Shown here one piece after another: positions 16,573-26,111 of a DNA stretch of 64,000 nucleotides (its first letter is position 1; every line of letters begins with the position of its first letter). The notes beneath the pieces were generated by a model that worked only from the letters and a program-made list of their open reading frames with translations, ran no database searches and was not told the origin of the DNA. The position numbers and the translations under genes were made by a program. Source of the stretch: Candidatus Latescibacterota bacterium (GTDB lineage: Bacteria > Latescibacterota > MWCZ01); contig JAKJDF010000007.1 in assembly GCA_022706085.1 (NCBI GenBank), forward strand, positions 136,474 to 200,473, read 5' to 3'.

Positions 16573-19500
16573 CGGCCCGCAGAATCGTGTTCGCCCTTTT
16601 TCGCGGCGTAGGCGTCCTTGCGGCGCTGCTCGTTATTGCGGCGACGCTCGGGTACCTCTTTGTGACGAGTCCCATTGGCACCCGCTGGGCGGCACACAGC
16701 CTCACAGCGCACGCGCGTTCACTCGCCGGTGTTGAGGCCGATATCGGCGGGCTGGACACCGACATCTTCACTTACGTCAATCTCCGGCGTGTTCGTGTCG
16801 CGTTGCCGGATTCCGGACCGTCCCTCGAGTTCGAGCGCCTCCAGTTGCGCATGGCACTCTGGCGGGTCGTGACAGGCAGGGTGAACGGGATTCGGCGCAT
16901 TGCCGCGGACAGCCTTGTGGTAACGGTGCCGCTCAAACCGGACACGGCGAAGTTCGTCTGGTCCATCGTGCCCTACCTCCCGTACGTTCCCGAAGATGCG
17001 GACATCCGCGGGTTTCGGCTTCGCCTTCTCAGCCCAACCGATACGATGAGTTTCGCGCTGAAGGCCGTTCAGCTGCGCTCGATTCCCGACCAGCAGGATT
17101 CCTCGCTCTACGCGGACATTAACCTTCATGGAGAGGTTACGCTCAAACCACTCGGGACACTTCCTTTTGCGGGAAAAGCGAATCTGTTCTTCCGGGGCTC
17201 ATCTCTCCGGATCGGCAATCTGGTTGTCAGCGGGCCCGGGTTCCTTGCGAAGGGACACGGGTATCTTGACGACCTTGTGAATGGCCCCTACAAGACCCAC
17301 GGTTCGTTCCTTGTTGACCTTTCCCGGCTTCCGAGTGAGGCTTCGGGCATAGAGATGTCCGGCACGGTGAACGCGGAGGGCGACATCGGGTGGGATGGTC
17401 GCCCCAGAATCAGCATGAAACTCGAGTCTGCGACCATCGCGACTCCCTGGGCGGCGCTGGCGAACACCACTCTGTTCCTCAACACCTCCGAGACGGACAG
17501 TACGCTTTCGCTCAGAGGCGCAACTTCCATCGCCGAGGGCAACGTCGGGCTTTCCGCGACGATGATTGTTCCGCCAGCCAGCGGCCCGCTCACGGTTGAT
17601 TTCGCCGCAGTTGACGTTGATCTCGACTCGGTGGCCCGCATCCCTGCGGTGAAGGAAGCTCTCGCCGGGACCGACCTTCGGGGAGAAGTCAGTCTCCGCT
17701 GGCAGTATTCCGCACAAGCCTCGATCACCGGAGGATTCAAGCTCAGCCAGCAGACAAGCCGCGTGGAACTATCCACAAAGGGTTTCCAGTACGGGACAAT
17801 ACCGATAGGGACAACCTCCCTCGTCTGGAACCAGACCGGCCCCAACGCGGAAGGAGTGTTCCATGGCGCAGGGACGTCGGTACACGTGACGGGCACTGCG
17901 AAAAACCTTGACGACGTCGCCCTGAGCGCCAATCTGCGGACACCGCATCTGGATTCCCTGCTTCAGATTTTTGGCGTTGACAGTCTGGACGGTGACCTTG
18001 ACGTCCAGACAACGATCACGGGTGCCCTCCGCGCGCCCACCGTCGGCATCGTTGCCACGCTTCGAAACCCCGCAAACCCGTGGATGCGGTTGCCCGACCT
18101 CCAGCTGAACGCGCGGATGACACGAGGGGACACTGTTTCGGCCACGTTGACAAGCGTAGACAGCGTTCTCAGGGCGGATGCCGTTATCGTGAACAAGTTC
18201 ACGCGCTTCGCGTCCCTGAAAGCCACGATTGGTCCGCTTCCCTTCGAGCAATTACCCGGTGGGTTCGCGAAGGAACAGGATATCACGGGCTCGGTGAGCG
18301 CGGATGTCGTCGGGGCCGGTCTGCTGACGAACCCTTACCTTCGGGGCTCGGTGCGCACCACTCCCGTCGCGTGGCACGGCCAGCAGATCGGAACGATACG
18401 GGGGGATTTGAACTGGTTCGGCAACTCGCTCACTCTTGACGTGCGGAACGGCAACGACACGTTTTCCGCACAGGGAAGGGTGGCGGCGGACTCCGGTGCA
18501 ACGTCGCAGATAGACGTCCAGTGGGAGAATTTCGATCTTGGAGGGATCCTTTCGGCGCTGACCGACCAACCCGCAGGCAAAATCTCGGGCATGACCGACG
18601 GTACGATTTCGGCGCGGTGGACGCGTCTTGTCATCAACAGTCTGGTCGTTCAGGCCCGGCTGGATCGAGCCAGTCTCAGGCTGGGTCAGGCAACGTACGA
18701 GCTTGCGGATCCCCCGTCACGTTTTTCGATGGAAAAGGGCGTTCTGGACCTTGCACCGACTCTGTTTCGAGGCTCTAACGACCAGCGTCTCCATTTGCAG
18801 GGGAGCATCTCGCGAAGTGGTGAGATGAGTTTCCGCGCCGCGCTCGACAGCTTCGATGTCGGCAACGCGATCAACACCCTGACCGACGGCAAACTCGCAA
18901 TCAGCGGGAAAGTGGTACTCAGGGCGCATGTTGGCGGAACTCTCGAGGAACCTGTTGCGAACGGGAGGGTCACCTTCCGAGGCATCAGATGGAAGACCCT
19001 GGAGATTGACTCGGCGGGCGCACTTGCCACGTACAGCTCCAACCAGTTGAACGTACCGGAGTTCTCCTTCCGCTTCCCGTTCGGCGAAGCCAGGGGTTCA
19101 TTCCGTGCGACGGCGAGTGCGCTCGGGCTGGCAGACACTGCCACAGGCGCGCCGGACTTTGCGCTCAGTGTCGTGATGAAGGATGCCGGCGCGGTAGTTC
19201 CGAACTGGGAGGGACTTCGGAGCGGAACCGTAAGTATTTCAGGTGAACTGGCCCTTCGAGGGCGGCAGCTGGCCGATATCTCGTCGTACAGCGGTTCGTT
19301 CCGGCTGGATTCTCTGGCGGCCGTGGCGCCGTTCAACCGTGTCGTGCGTACCACACGGCCGGCTACCGTGGCAATCGGGGAGAGCCGGTACCTTGCATCG
19401 CCGCTGGACCTGGCGATGTCCTACCGGGGCGCGGAGACGGGGGAAATATCCATCAGCCAACCGGCGGGGTCGGCCCGTCCCCCGCTGGACGTCAGTATCA

Positions 19501-21491
19501 ACCGGGTATCGCTGGAGGACCTCCGCCATACAATCCTTCCCCTTCTCAACGCACTCGATGCGCAGTCATCTGTACCGGAAGACCTTTCCGGCGAGTTTTC
19601 GGGGCACGCCCGGTGGGACATGAACCTGAGTTCTCCTCGCGTGGACATGGATTTCATGATACGCGAGCCGACGGCGTACTTGTTGAGAGGCGATTCGCTC
19701 GATTGCGTTGCTGCGGTAAGAGACTCCGGGGTGTGGGTTGAATCGGCGAATTTTTACTCCGCCGGCGATACACTCAACGTGACCGGATTTGTGGACCTTT
19801 CGGCGGACACGCTCCTCTTCCACGCGTACACCGCCAACCTCGAACTTGTTCCCGTGCTTACCGACCTGTTGCCACCGCTGCGGACGTACCAGCCACCGCC
19901 GCCGCTTCCGACAACTTCCCCGTTCCCCGGATTCCCTCAGCAGATTCGTGCATTGCCCGCGGAAGCGCGGGGTGCGACGGTGAACGCTCCCCTGACAACG
20001 TTTGACCGGCTGGTTCGGGCGCGGAGAGGAGCGACGAAGCACCCGTATGCGGCAACGTTGCCGATGGCTGCCGAGTTCGAGCTTCGAGGGACCCTTGAAT
20101 TCCCCCTCCTGTTTGGCAATGCACAGCTTTTTGGGGCGTATCTGGAGATTGAGGCGCTCCAGGAACCGATATGGCTGCCCGATACGTTTAGCATACGCGT
20201 TACCGGAAAACGGGCGGTAGTTCCGCCTGCACGGGTGTTTGTCGGCGCACAGCAGCGGGAGACACAACCCCCTCCGGCCATTTCCCTTGAACGGGCGGAG
20301 TATTCGCTCAGCCGCGGCGAATTCATCATCGAGGCGAAAGTTGAAAGGGCAACATTCAGCCTCGTCAGCACGGAACCGGTGTTTCTACCTCCTCGCTGGC
20401 GCCTGTTCAAGGGGGTACTGGAGCCCCTTTTGCGCGCATATTACACCGAACCCATAGGCGTGTTCACCGCCAGCGCGACTGGAAGCTGGCGAGGCACAAA
20501 AGAGCACTCCAATCTGAACGCCGATGTGGTGCTGTACAGCTCAACGCTCCAGTACCCGATCGCGGATCCTCAGGCGATTTTCAAGCCGCGTGCGCCCACA
20601 AGCCTGGGCCCGTTGCTGGATAACACCGAACTCAATATCTCGCTCTCCATGGAGGATTCGCTCGTCATCAACAACAATCTGAGCAAGCACGCGACTTTGT
20701 GGGCGCAAATGAACCTGACGGGCAGGCATTACAGCCCGAACCTGCAGGGCAACGTTCAGATTTCCCCCGGGTCGGTGTTCCGTTATCTCGGCCGCGACTT
20801 TGTCATTCAGGAGGCGACCGTCAATTTCCCGGATCCGACGCGTTTCGCACCTGAAATCGAGGTGACCGCGCAGGCGAAGGTGGTAAACACCAAGGACAAC
20901 AACGCGCCGTCGTATGACGTGACGCTTCACGCTTCAGGCGTTGTGCCGAACCTCGTGAAAACGGAAATGACTGCGGAAGAGCGCCCGAGCGGAGAAGTAA
21001 TCGTAAACCAGCTCGAGATCATGCAGATTCTCATTTACGGTCAGCGCAGCCCCGATTACCTCGCCATCGACGCCCAGGGACGACTTAACACAATGCTGAA
21101 GGAGCGCGGGTACGCCACCTTGTCGTCCGCACTGGGAAGTGTGCTGCCGATAGATCAGGTTACCGTGAGGGAATCCGCTGATAATGGCGCGCAACAGGGT
21201 GCCGGCGGAATGAACGATGTCGAAGTGGAAGTCGGGCAAAATGTTCGCCTGTGGGGCCAGAAACTAACGTTCTCGGCGGTATCACCGGTGGGGCAGTTAT
21301 CGAGCGTGAGCGGACTTGAACGCGCGGAAGTGCGTTGGACCATACTCGAGCGTCCTCCCCGATGGCCCAACCTCGAGTCGCTTTCGCTCACCATCGGCCA
21401 GAACAGACTGCAACAGGCACAGGCGAGCACGGACCTGTACCTGCAGAACGAACTTACCTCCGGTCTTCAGCTCCGCGTGCGCTTCCGGTAA
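16569..21491 (+). CDS. tamB: TamB-family (DUF490, AsmA-like) envelope protein
   Basis: A 1640-residue protein anchored by an N-terminal transmembrane helix (about 8-33) with a very long periplasmic beta-rich body. Its C-terminal third has the TamB/DUF490 pattern, including VNQLEIMQILIYGQRSP and ERGYATLSSALGSVLPIDQV. TamB-type proteins form a hydrophobic taco-shaped groove across the periplasm. They are linked to outer-membrane protein insertion (with TamA) and, in newer work, to phospholipid transport. A Pro-rich stretch near residues 1095-1120 (YQPPPPLPTTSPFPGFP) may be a flexible break. It begins in a 4-base overlap with the RqcH-type gene and is followed by a TamA-like Omp85 gene. Confidence 0.9.
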   Translation: MTARRIVFALFRGVGVLAALLVIAATLGYLFVTSPIGTRWAAHSLTAHARSLAGVEADIGGLDTDIFTYVNLRRVRVALPDSGPSLEFERLQLRMALWRVVTGRVNGIRRIAADSLVVTVPLKPDTAKFVWSIVPYLPYVPEDADIRGFRLRLLSPTDTMSFALKAVQLRSIPDQQDSSLYADINLHGEVTLKPLGTLPFAGKANLFFRGSSLRIGNLVVSGPGFLAKGHGYLDDLVNGPYKTHGSFLVDLSRLPSEASGIEMSGTVNAEGDIGWDGRPRISMKLESATIATPWAALANTTLFLNTSETDSTLSLRGATSIAEGNVGLSATMIVPPASGPLTVDFAAVDVDLDSVARIPAVKEALAGTDLRGEVSLRWQYSAQASITGGFKLSQQTSRVELSTKGFQYGTIPIGTTSLVWNQTGPNAEGVFHGAGTSVHVTGTAKNLDDVALSANLRTPHLDSLLQIFGVDSLDGDLDVQTTITGALRAPTVGIVATLRNPANPWMRLPDLQLNARMTRGDTVSATLTSVDSVLRADAVIVNKFTRFASLKATIGPLPFEQLPGGFAKEQDITGSVSADVVGAGLLTNPYLRGSVRTTPVAWHGQQIGTIRGDLNWFGNSLTLDVRNGNDTFSAQGRVAADSGATSQIDVQWENFDLGGILSALTDQPAGKISGMTDGTISARWTRLVINSLVVQARLDRASLRLGQATYELADPPSRFSMEKGVLDLAPTLFRGSNDQRLHLQGSISRSGEMSFRAALDSFDVGNAINTLTDGKLAISGKVVLRAHVGGTLEEPVANGRVTFRGIRWKTLEIDSAGALATYSSNQLNVPEFSFRFPFGEARGSFRATASALGLADTATGAPDFALSVVMKDAGAVVPNWEGLRSGTVSISGELALRGRQLADISSYSGSFRLDSLAAVAPFNRVVRTTRPATVAIGESRYLASPLDLAMSYRGAETGEISISQPAGSARPPLDVSINRVSLEDLRHTILPLLNALDAQSSVPEDLSGEFSGHARWDMNLSSPRVDMDFMIREPTAYLLRGDSLDCVAAVRDSGVWVESANFYSAGDTLNVTGFVDLSADTLLFHAYTANLELVPVLTDLLPPLRTYQPPPPLPTTSPFPGFPQQIRALPAEARGATVNAPLTTFDRLVRARRGATKHPYAATLPMAAEFELRGTLEFPLLFGNAQLFGAYLEIEALQEPIWLPDTFSIRVTGKRAVVPPARVFVGAQQRETQPPPAISLERAEYSLSRGEFIIEAKVERATFSLVSTEPVFLPPRWRLFKGVLEPLLRAYYTEPIGVFTASATGSWRGTKEHSNLNADVVLYSSTLQYPIADPQAIFKPRAPTSLGPLLDNTELNISLSMEDSLVINNNLSKHATLWAQMNLTGRHYSPNLQGNVQISPGSVFRYLGRDFVIQEATVNFPDPTRFAPEIEVTAQAKVVNTKDNNAPSYDVTLHASGVVPNLVKTEMTAEERPSGEVIVNQLEIMQILIYGQRSPDYLAIDAQGRLNTMLKERGYATLSSALGSVLPIDQVTVRESADNGAQQGAGGMNDVEVEVGQNVRLWGQKLTFSAVSPVGQLSSVSGLERAEVRWTILERPPRWPNLESLSLTIGQNRLQQAQASTDLYLQNELTSGLQLRVRFR

Positions 21492-21536
21492 CGGGCTGCG
21501 TGACGCGGGCTGCGTGACACATGGGGAAGGAACGAA

Positions 21537-23519
21537 GTGCGGAAACGGGAAACGAAGCGGATGGCACGGTGTACCGCTTTGGTGGTGCTGGCGATCCTTT
21601 CGATGCCTCACGCAGTTGGTGCCGCACGGTCCACCTTCGTGCAGGAAATCATCATCACCTCCACTACCGTCCCGGCTCCCGTAGGAGACGAGAAATGGCG
21701 ACAGGTTCCTGAACGGCGCAAGTTGAACGGCATTCTTCAGCATCCCACTCCGTCATTTCGGAACCTCTGGCTGCCTGTCCGCTTCGACGACGTGCTGTTT
21801 GCGGCGGATACGATGAGTGTCCTCACGTACTACCGCAATCTCGGGTATCTGGGGGCGTACGTCGCCACAGCGGCGCAGGAACCGGTGGGAGGGAGGCTGG
21901 AGGGGCTTCAGTACGTCAGTTTGTTGATCGTGATCGGAGGTATCACTCCAGAGGAGCGTTACACCCTCCGCGCAATCGAGTTTTCAGGAGTAACCAGTCT
22001 CGATACGGCCGCGCTGGCAAAAGAGTTCCGCAAACGGCACAATGCCGGCAGGTTCTTCTCCCCGTCCGGTGCTGCTGAGAACTACGTTGCTCTCAGGACC
22101 GCATACGCCGATGCGGGGTACCTGGATTCGAACGCGGTTACTATCCGGCAGTTGCCGATCGTGGACACGCTTGCACGGAGCGTGCGCGAACGGTATGAAG
22201 TTGAAGAGCGCACACCGACGACCGTTACCGGTTATGCCATCGTCAACGGAAACGCTCCCCTCCCGTTGATCACAGACAGCGCGGTGGTGGTTCAGGCGCT
22301 CAAAGATGCGAAGCTCGTCCCCGGGTCCGTCTTCGGCCGGCAACGGATGCTCGACGCGGAAGGCAACCTGTTTGATCTTGGCGTATTCCGACGCGCCCGC
22401 GTTGCGCCCGACACCGTGTTCACCCGCGGATCGCCATTCCAGCGGCGTGCGATGATAGACGTCGCCGAGCGCGACGCCGGAGACGTCCGGGTGCAACTGG
22501 GATACTCGAACATCCAGCAGTGGCGGATCAGCGAGACGGCAACGTACAGCAACTTCCTTGGGGAGGCGCGCCTGATCGGCCAGGAAGGGCAACTGGCGCG
22601 GGACGTTCAGGCGTTGTCTATTATGTACGGGCAACCGCGCATCGGGGTACCTTCGTTCGTGCCACTGGTGGGCGAAACAAGCATGCGTTTGCGGCTTGAT
22701 CAAGCGTTGTCGGGCAGCTGGGAGGTGCTTGCCGCAGGGGACACGTCACGGACATTCGCGTGGAAGACCTCTCTCAGCCGTCGTTTTGGCCGGATGGCGC
22801 GAATCGGGATTTCGTTCGACCTCTCGCGAAGCGACACGACGTCCCGGTTTCTTTTGAGCAGGCCTCGCAGTGGCGCCGTGTTGCAGAGCGCGGTGAGTGT
22901 GAACGCCCTCTACGATACACGCGACGAGTTTCTGAACCCTTCGCGCGGGTTTGCTCTCAACGCCCAGGTGAGAGTCGTGAACCCGAGCCACCGCGTTACG
23001 CGAATGAGTATGCGTCCCGAGGCGCTCGCCGTATACTATCGCCCGGTGTCGCCGTTCGTAATCGGCGCGGTGTCTCTGGGTGGGGGCTTCTACTATGTGG
23101 GAAAAGACGACAGCCTCAACCAGGCCGAGCAATTCTGGCGGAGCAGGCAAATGCCCACTGTACGAGGGTTCGTTCGCGACGACATCACAGTCATCCGTGG
23201 TGATTCCGTCGGCAGCCCCGCGGTTGCGTATCTGCTCCTCAAAACTGAGGCGCGCATCGCGCTCTGGAAGCGTTTGAGTTCGGCCGTGTTTGTGGATGCG
23301 GGGCAGGCCTGGGTATGGATTCCCCGCGCCGTGCGGAATCCGACCGCCGAAGAACGTGCGTCTCGCGGGTGGAGCGCCATGGAAGCCGGACGCTTTGCGG
23401 TCAGCGCCGGGTTCGGACCAAGGCTGAACTGGGGACTCATGTTCCGGCTTGATCTGGTCCGGCAGATCACGCCGTCCACTCACTGGACGTACGAATTCGG
23501 CATCACGCAGGCATTCTGA
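21537..23519 (+). CDS. Omp85-family outer-membrane protein, TamA-like
   Basis: A 660-residue protein with a signal peptide (hydrophobic ALVVLAILSMPHAVGA), periplasmic POTRA-like repeats to about residue 290, and a C-terminal 16-strand-type barrel with the Omp85 loop-6 region near VRGFVRDD and the final strand WTYEFGITQAF. The pairing with tamB just upstream (45-base gap) argues for a TamA role, the outer-membrane half of the TAM complex. GTG 21537 has a GAAGGA site 5 bases before it; ATG 21561 (MARCTALV) would also leave a proper signal peptide. It ends at a bidirectional terminator shared with the next minus-strand gene. Confidence 0.88.
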   Translation: MRKRETKRMARCTALVVLAILSMPHAVGAARSTFVQEIIITSTTVPAPVGDEKWRQVPERRKLNGILQHPTPSFRNLWLPVRFDDVLFAADTMSVLTYYRNLGYLGAYVATAAQEPVGGRLEGLQYVSLLIVIGGITPEERYTLRAIEFSGVTSLDTAALAKEFRKRHNAGRFFSPSGAAENYVALRTAYADAGYLDSNAVTIRQLPIVDTLARSVRERYEVEERTPTTVTGYAIVNGNAPLPLITDSAVVVQALKDAKLVPGSVFGRQRMLDAEGNLFDLGVFRRARVAPDTVFTRGSPFQRRAMIDVAERDAGDVRVQLGYSNIQQWRISETATYSNFLGEARLIGQEGQLARDVQALSIMYGQPRIGVPSFVPLVGETSMRLRLDQALSGSWEVLAAGDTSRTFAWKTSLSRRFGRMARIGISFDLSRSDTTSRFLLSRPRSGAVLQSAVSVNALYDTRDEFLNPSRGFALNAQVRVVNPSHRVTRMSMRPEALAVYYRPVSPFVIGAVSLGGGFYYVGKDDSLNQAEQFWRSRQMPTVRGFVRDDITVIRGDSVGSPAVAYLLLKTEARIALWKRLSSAVFVDAGQAWVWIPRAVRNPTAEERASRGWSAMEAGRFAVSAGFGPRLNWGLMFRLDLVRQITPSTHWTYEFGITQAF

Positions 23520-23538
23520 TTTCGCCTGATCTCCACAC

Positions 23539-23562
23539 AAAAGGGGAGCCGTTCGGCTCCCC
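23539..23562 (-). terminator. Bidirectional hairpin terminator between convergent genes
   Basis: A perfect 8-bp stem GGGGAGCC/GGCTCCCC with a 4-base loop. On the minus strand it is followed directly by TTTTGTGT, a good intrinsic terminator for the amidohydrolase gene that stops at 23591. It lies 23 bases past the TamA-like stop and may also slow plus-strand transcription. Confidence 0.8.
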
Positions 23563-23590
23563 CCGGGCGAACCTCACATCCCGATAGCCG

Positions 23591-24871
23591 TCACGCATCC
23601 GGAGAGGGGAACCCGTAGAGTGCCGCCGCATTGTCATGCATAATGCGCTTCGCGATCACGAGTGCCTGCTCCTCGGAAAACACGCCCTCTTCCACGCGTT
23701 TCGTAAGAACTTTCGAAATACCGGCTCGAGCCAGCTTCGCGTGGGCATACGCACCTTCCGCGAAGTTGTAGTCGCCCCCGAACCCCAGGATTTTGTTCGA
23801 AGGGACGGTATCCAGCAAGTCGTGCAGAAGCCGCTGCGCCATGCCGGGTGCAAGAATGTGTGCCCACGCCATGTCGGGGAACACGTTGGGAAACATCTTC
23901 GCGAACGCAAGCACCTGGTCGGTATACGGCCACCCGCAGTGCAGAAACACGAAACGGGCGGTCGGGTAGGACATGACCAGATTGATCAGCGGTTCCGGTT
24001 TCCCGTTGGCGAACACATTGTCGTTGCTGTTCTGATATCCTGTATGAATCTTGACCGGAAGCTTCCGTTCGACCGCGCGCTGGACGATCTGGTGCACCAT
24101 GTAATCCTGCAGCGGCTTCGTTTCGTCCACGCCGAGCGGAGATGGCGGAAGGGCTACGAGTACCCGTTGAAGAGCCGCTTCCGCGGCAGCAGTGGCCGTG
24201 TGCGCAAAATCAAGATTCCGGCGGTAGGCAAGGAAAATCTTGACAGCGACCATCCCTTCGTTCTGGCGTTTGTCAAACGCTGCATCCAGTGCCGTTTCGA
24301 GATCGCGGAGCGAGTGAATGCGTGTGTCGGTCTGCGCTTCGAGTTTGCGGATGTCGGCGCGACTGGTCGGGCCGACGAAGTTGTCGAATACCGGCGCGGG
24401 AAAGAGATAATCAAGATCACACAGGGAGTTCTGCCCTGCCCAGACAATGCGAATTGAGCGAGCGATGTTCGCACGGTCCCTGAGCACAGTTTTGTAGAAA
24501 CCGGGCCGTGCGAAGTTGGCCGCGCGGTCCGCGAGGAGGTCGTATGTTCGCTCGTTGATCTCGGCCACATCCCACAGGTCGTTCGCCATGATTCTGAATG
24601 CCCGTCCGTACCCGGTATCCTGCACATATGGCCAGTATTTCAGAAACCGCCTGCGCTTCTCGTCGGTAGACAGCGTGCCTCCAGCAAATTCGCCCGCTTC
24701 GTCCGGCGAACCCGCCGATTTGATGTCGCATTCCACATAATGGAGGAAGTAGAAAAGGTCTACCTCCTTCTTGGCGTTCAGTCGCGTTGCTTCGTCGTAG
24801 AAATGCTCGTGCGTATCGAACAGGGGGATTGTGTCGACCGCGGCGGCGATTCGTTGGTAAAGTTCGGACAT
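23591..24871 (-). CDS. Amidohydrolase-family protein (TIM-barrel metal hydrolase)
   Basis: 426 residues. The metal site starts with H21-x-H23 in FDTHEHFYD; later candidate ligands are the His in PVKIHTGYQ, the His in FVFLHCGWPYTD and the Asp in GFGGDYNFAEG, in the order expected for amidohydrolase-2/uronate-isomerase-like barrels. Some relatives are uronate isomerases, others decarboxylases or lactonases, and nothing here decides among them. A GGAGCAGGAA region precedes ATG 24871. It stands alone on the minus strand, divergent from the ferredoxin-nitroreductase gene, 191 bases away. Confidence 0.85.
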   Translation of the reverse strand: MSELYQRIAAAVDTIPLFDTHEHFYDEATRLNAKKEVDLFYFLHYVECDIKSAGSPDEAGEFAGGTLSTDEKRRRFLKYWPYVQDTGYGRAFRIMANDLWDVAEINERTYDLLADRAANFARPGFYKTVLRDRANIARSIRIVWAGQNSLCDLDYLFPAPVFDNFVGPTSRADIRKLEAQTDTRIHSLRDLETALDAAFDKRQNEGMVAVKIFLAYRRNLDFAHTATAAAEAALQRVLVALPPSPLGVDETKPLQDYMVHQIVQRAVERKLPVKIHTGYQNSNDNVFANGKPEPLINLVMSYPTARFVFLHCGWPYTDQVLAFAKMFPNVFPDMAWAHILAPGMAQRLLHDLLDTVPSNKILGFGGDYNFAEGAYAHAKLARAGISKVLTKRVEEGVFSEEQALVIAKRIMHDNAAALYGFPSPDA

Positions 24872-25062
24872 TGGTTCCTGCTCCTGTGGGCGGACCTTGA
24901 GTCGGATCGGTTACGAAACGGAATGTACCAGACGGGGAGACGAGTTCCCAAGCAGTGCCGGATGGAGGCACCTCTCCCCCAGACGCCCGAGCGCGCCATA
25001 TTCGGTTGGCGGGGGAAGTCAGCGCTCACGTAGTTGCCTTCATCCAAACCGGGAGGTGCCAA

Positions 25063-25995
25063 ATGGCATTGAAGACGGGAAGGGCCGAAGGATCGGCAAC
25101 AGTCACGATCGATCGCGCCCTGTGTGACGCGTGCGGGTGCTGTGTCCGCGTGTGCTCCGCCGACGTTCTCCGCATGGAGAACGGCGCAGTATCAGCCGAC
25201 ACCACGCGTCTTTTCGGGTGCGTGGGGTGCAGCCACTGCATGCTCGTCTGTCCGACCGACGCGATCGCCGTTCATGGCCGGGATACGTCGCCGGCGGACG
25301 TGTGTGAGCTTCCACCGCCGCACATGCGCACGGATTTCGATTCGCTGATGGCCCTTCTCTTCTCGCGGAGGAGCGTTCGGAGATTTCGTTCGTCGGAAGT
25401 GGGAGATGAGGCGATCCATAAGATAATTGACGCCGTCTCAACCGCCCCGATGGGACTGCCGCCGTCGGACGTGGAGATCCTCGTGCTCAGGGGAAGGCCG
25501 CAGGTTCAGGAGTTCGCGGGCGACATTGTGGACGCGATCAGGCGCTCGCAATGGTTCGTATCGCCGCTGATGACCACGCTCATGCGTCCGTTCATCGGCA
25601 AGGAAACCGCCGAGATGTTCCGCACTTTTTTGCGACCGCTTGCGCACGTGCTCCCCGAGAAACGCGCCCGGGGTGAGGATTGGCTTCTGTACGACGCGCC
25701 TCTCGCCATGTACTTCCACACCTCGCCGTATTCAGACCCCGCGGACCCCGTCATCGCCGCAACGTACGCCATGCTGGCGGCCGAATCGCTCGGGCTCGGA
25801 AGCTGCATGATCGGTACCGTGGCGCCGATCCTGAAATCCTACAGAAAAGTGGCGGAGAAATACGGAATCCCGGCGAAAAACCAGCAGGGCATCCTCGTCA
25901 TCTTCGGGCATCCTGCCATACCGTTCACGCGTGCGGTCAAGCGCCGTCTCGGGAGAGTGCATGTATGGGCGGAAGACCGGAGCGGCCGCGCGTGA
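25063..25995 (+). CDS. Ferredoxin-domain nitroreductase
   Basis: 310 residues. Two [4Fe-4S] motifs lie near the N-terminus: C21/C24/C27/C31 and C53/C56/C59/C63, each CxxCxxCxxxC. From about residue 90 a nitroreductase-fold flavin domain follows, beginning SRRSVRRF at 101-108 and including AESLGLGSCMIG near 245, typical of FMN-binding nitroreductases. The cluster pair likely feeds electrons from ferredoxin-like donors to FMN; the substrate is unknown. The open frame starts at 24955, but ATG 25063 is preceded by GGGAGGTGCCAA, a strong ribosome binding site, and gives a family-like N-terminus. Confidence 0.9.
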   Translation: MALKTGRAEGSATVTIDRALCDACGCCVRVCSADVLRMENGAVSADTTRLFGCVGCSHCMLVCPTDAIAVHGRDTSPADVCELPPPHMRTDFDSLMALLFSRRSVRRFRSSEVGDEAIHKIIDAVSTAPMGLPPSDVEILVLRGRPQVQEFAGDIVDAIRRSQWFVSPLMTTLMRPFIGKETAEMFRTFLRPLAHVLPEKRARGEDWLLYDAPLAMYFHTSPYSDPADPVIAATYAMLAAESLGLGSCMIGTVAPILKSYRKVAEKYGIPAKNQQGILVIFGHPAIPFTRAVKRRLGRVHVWAEDRSGRA

Positions 25996-26111
25996 GGGCG
26001 GCTCCCCTTATCCGCGCTTCGGAAGCTCCTCGCGCCGCTCGGAATGACTCTTCCGTTCAGGGGAAACAGGAGCGACCCGCGCTTCCCGTCGCAGAGGCTT
26101 TTTCGGGCGCG

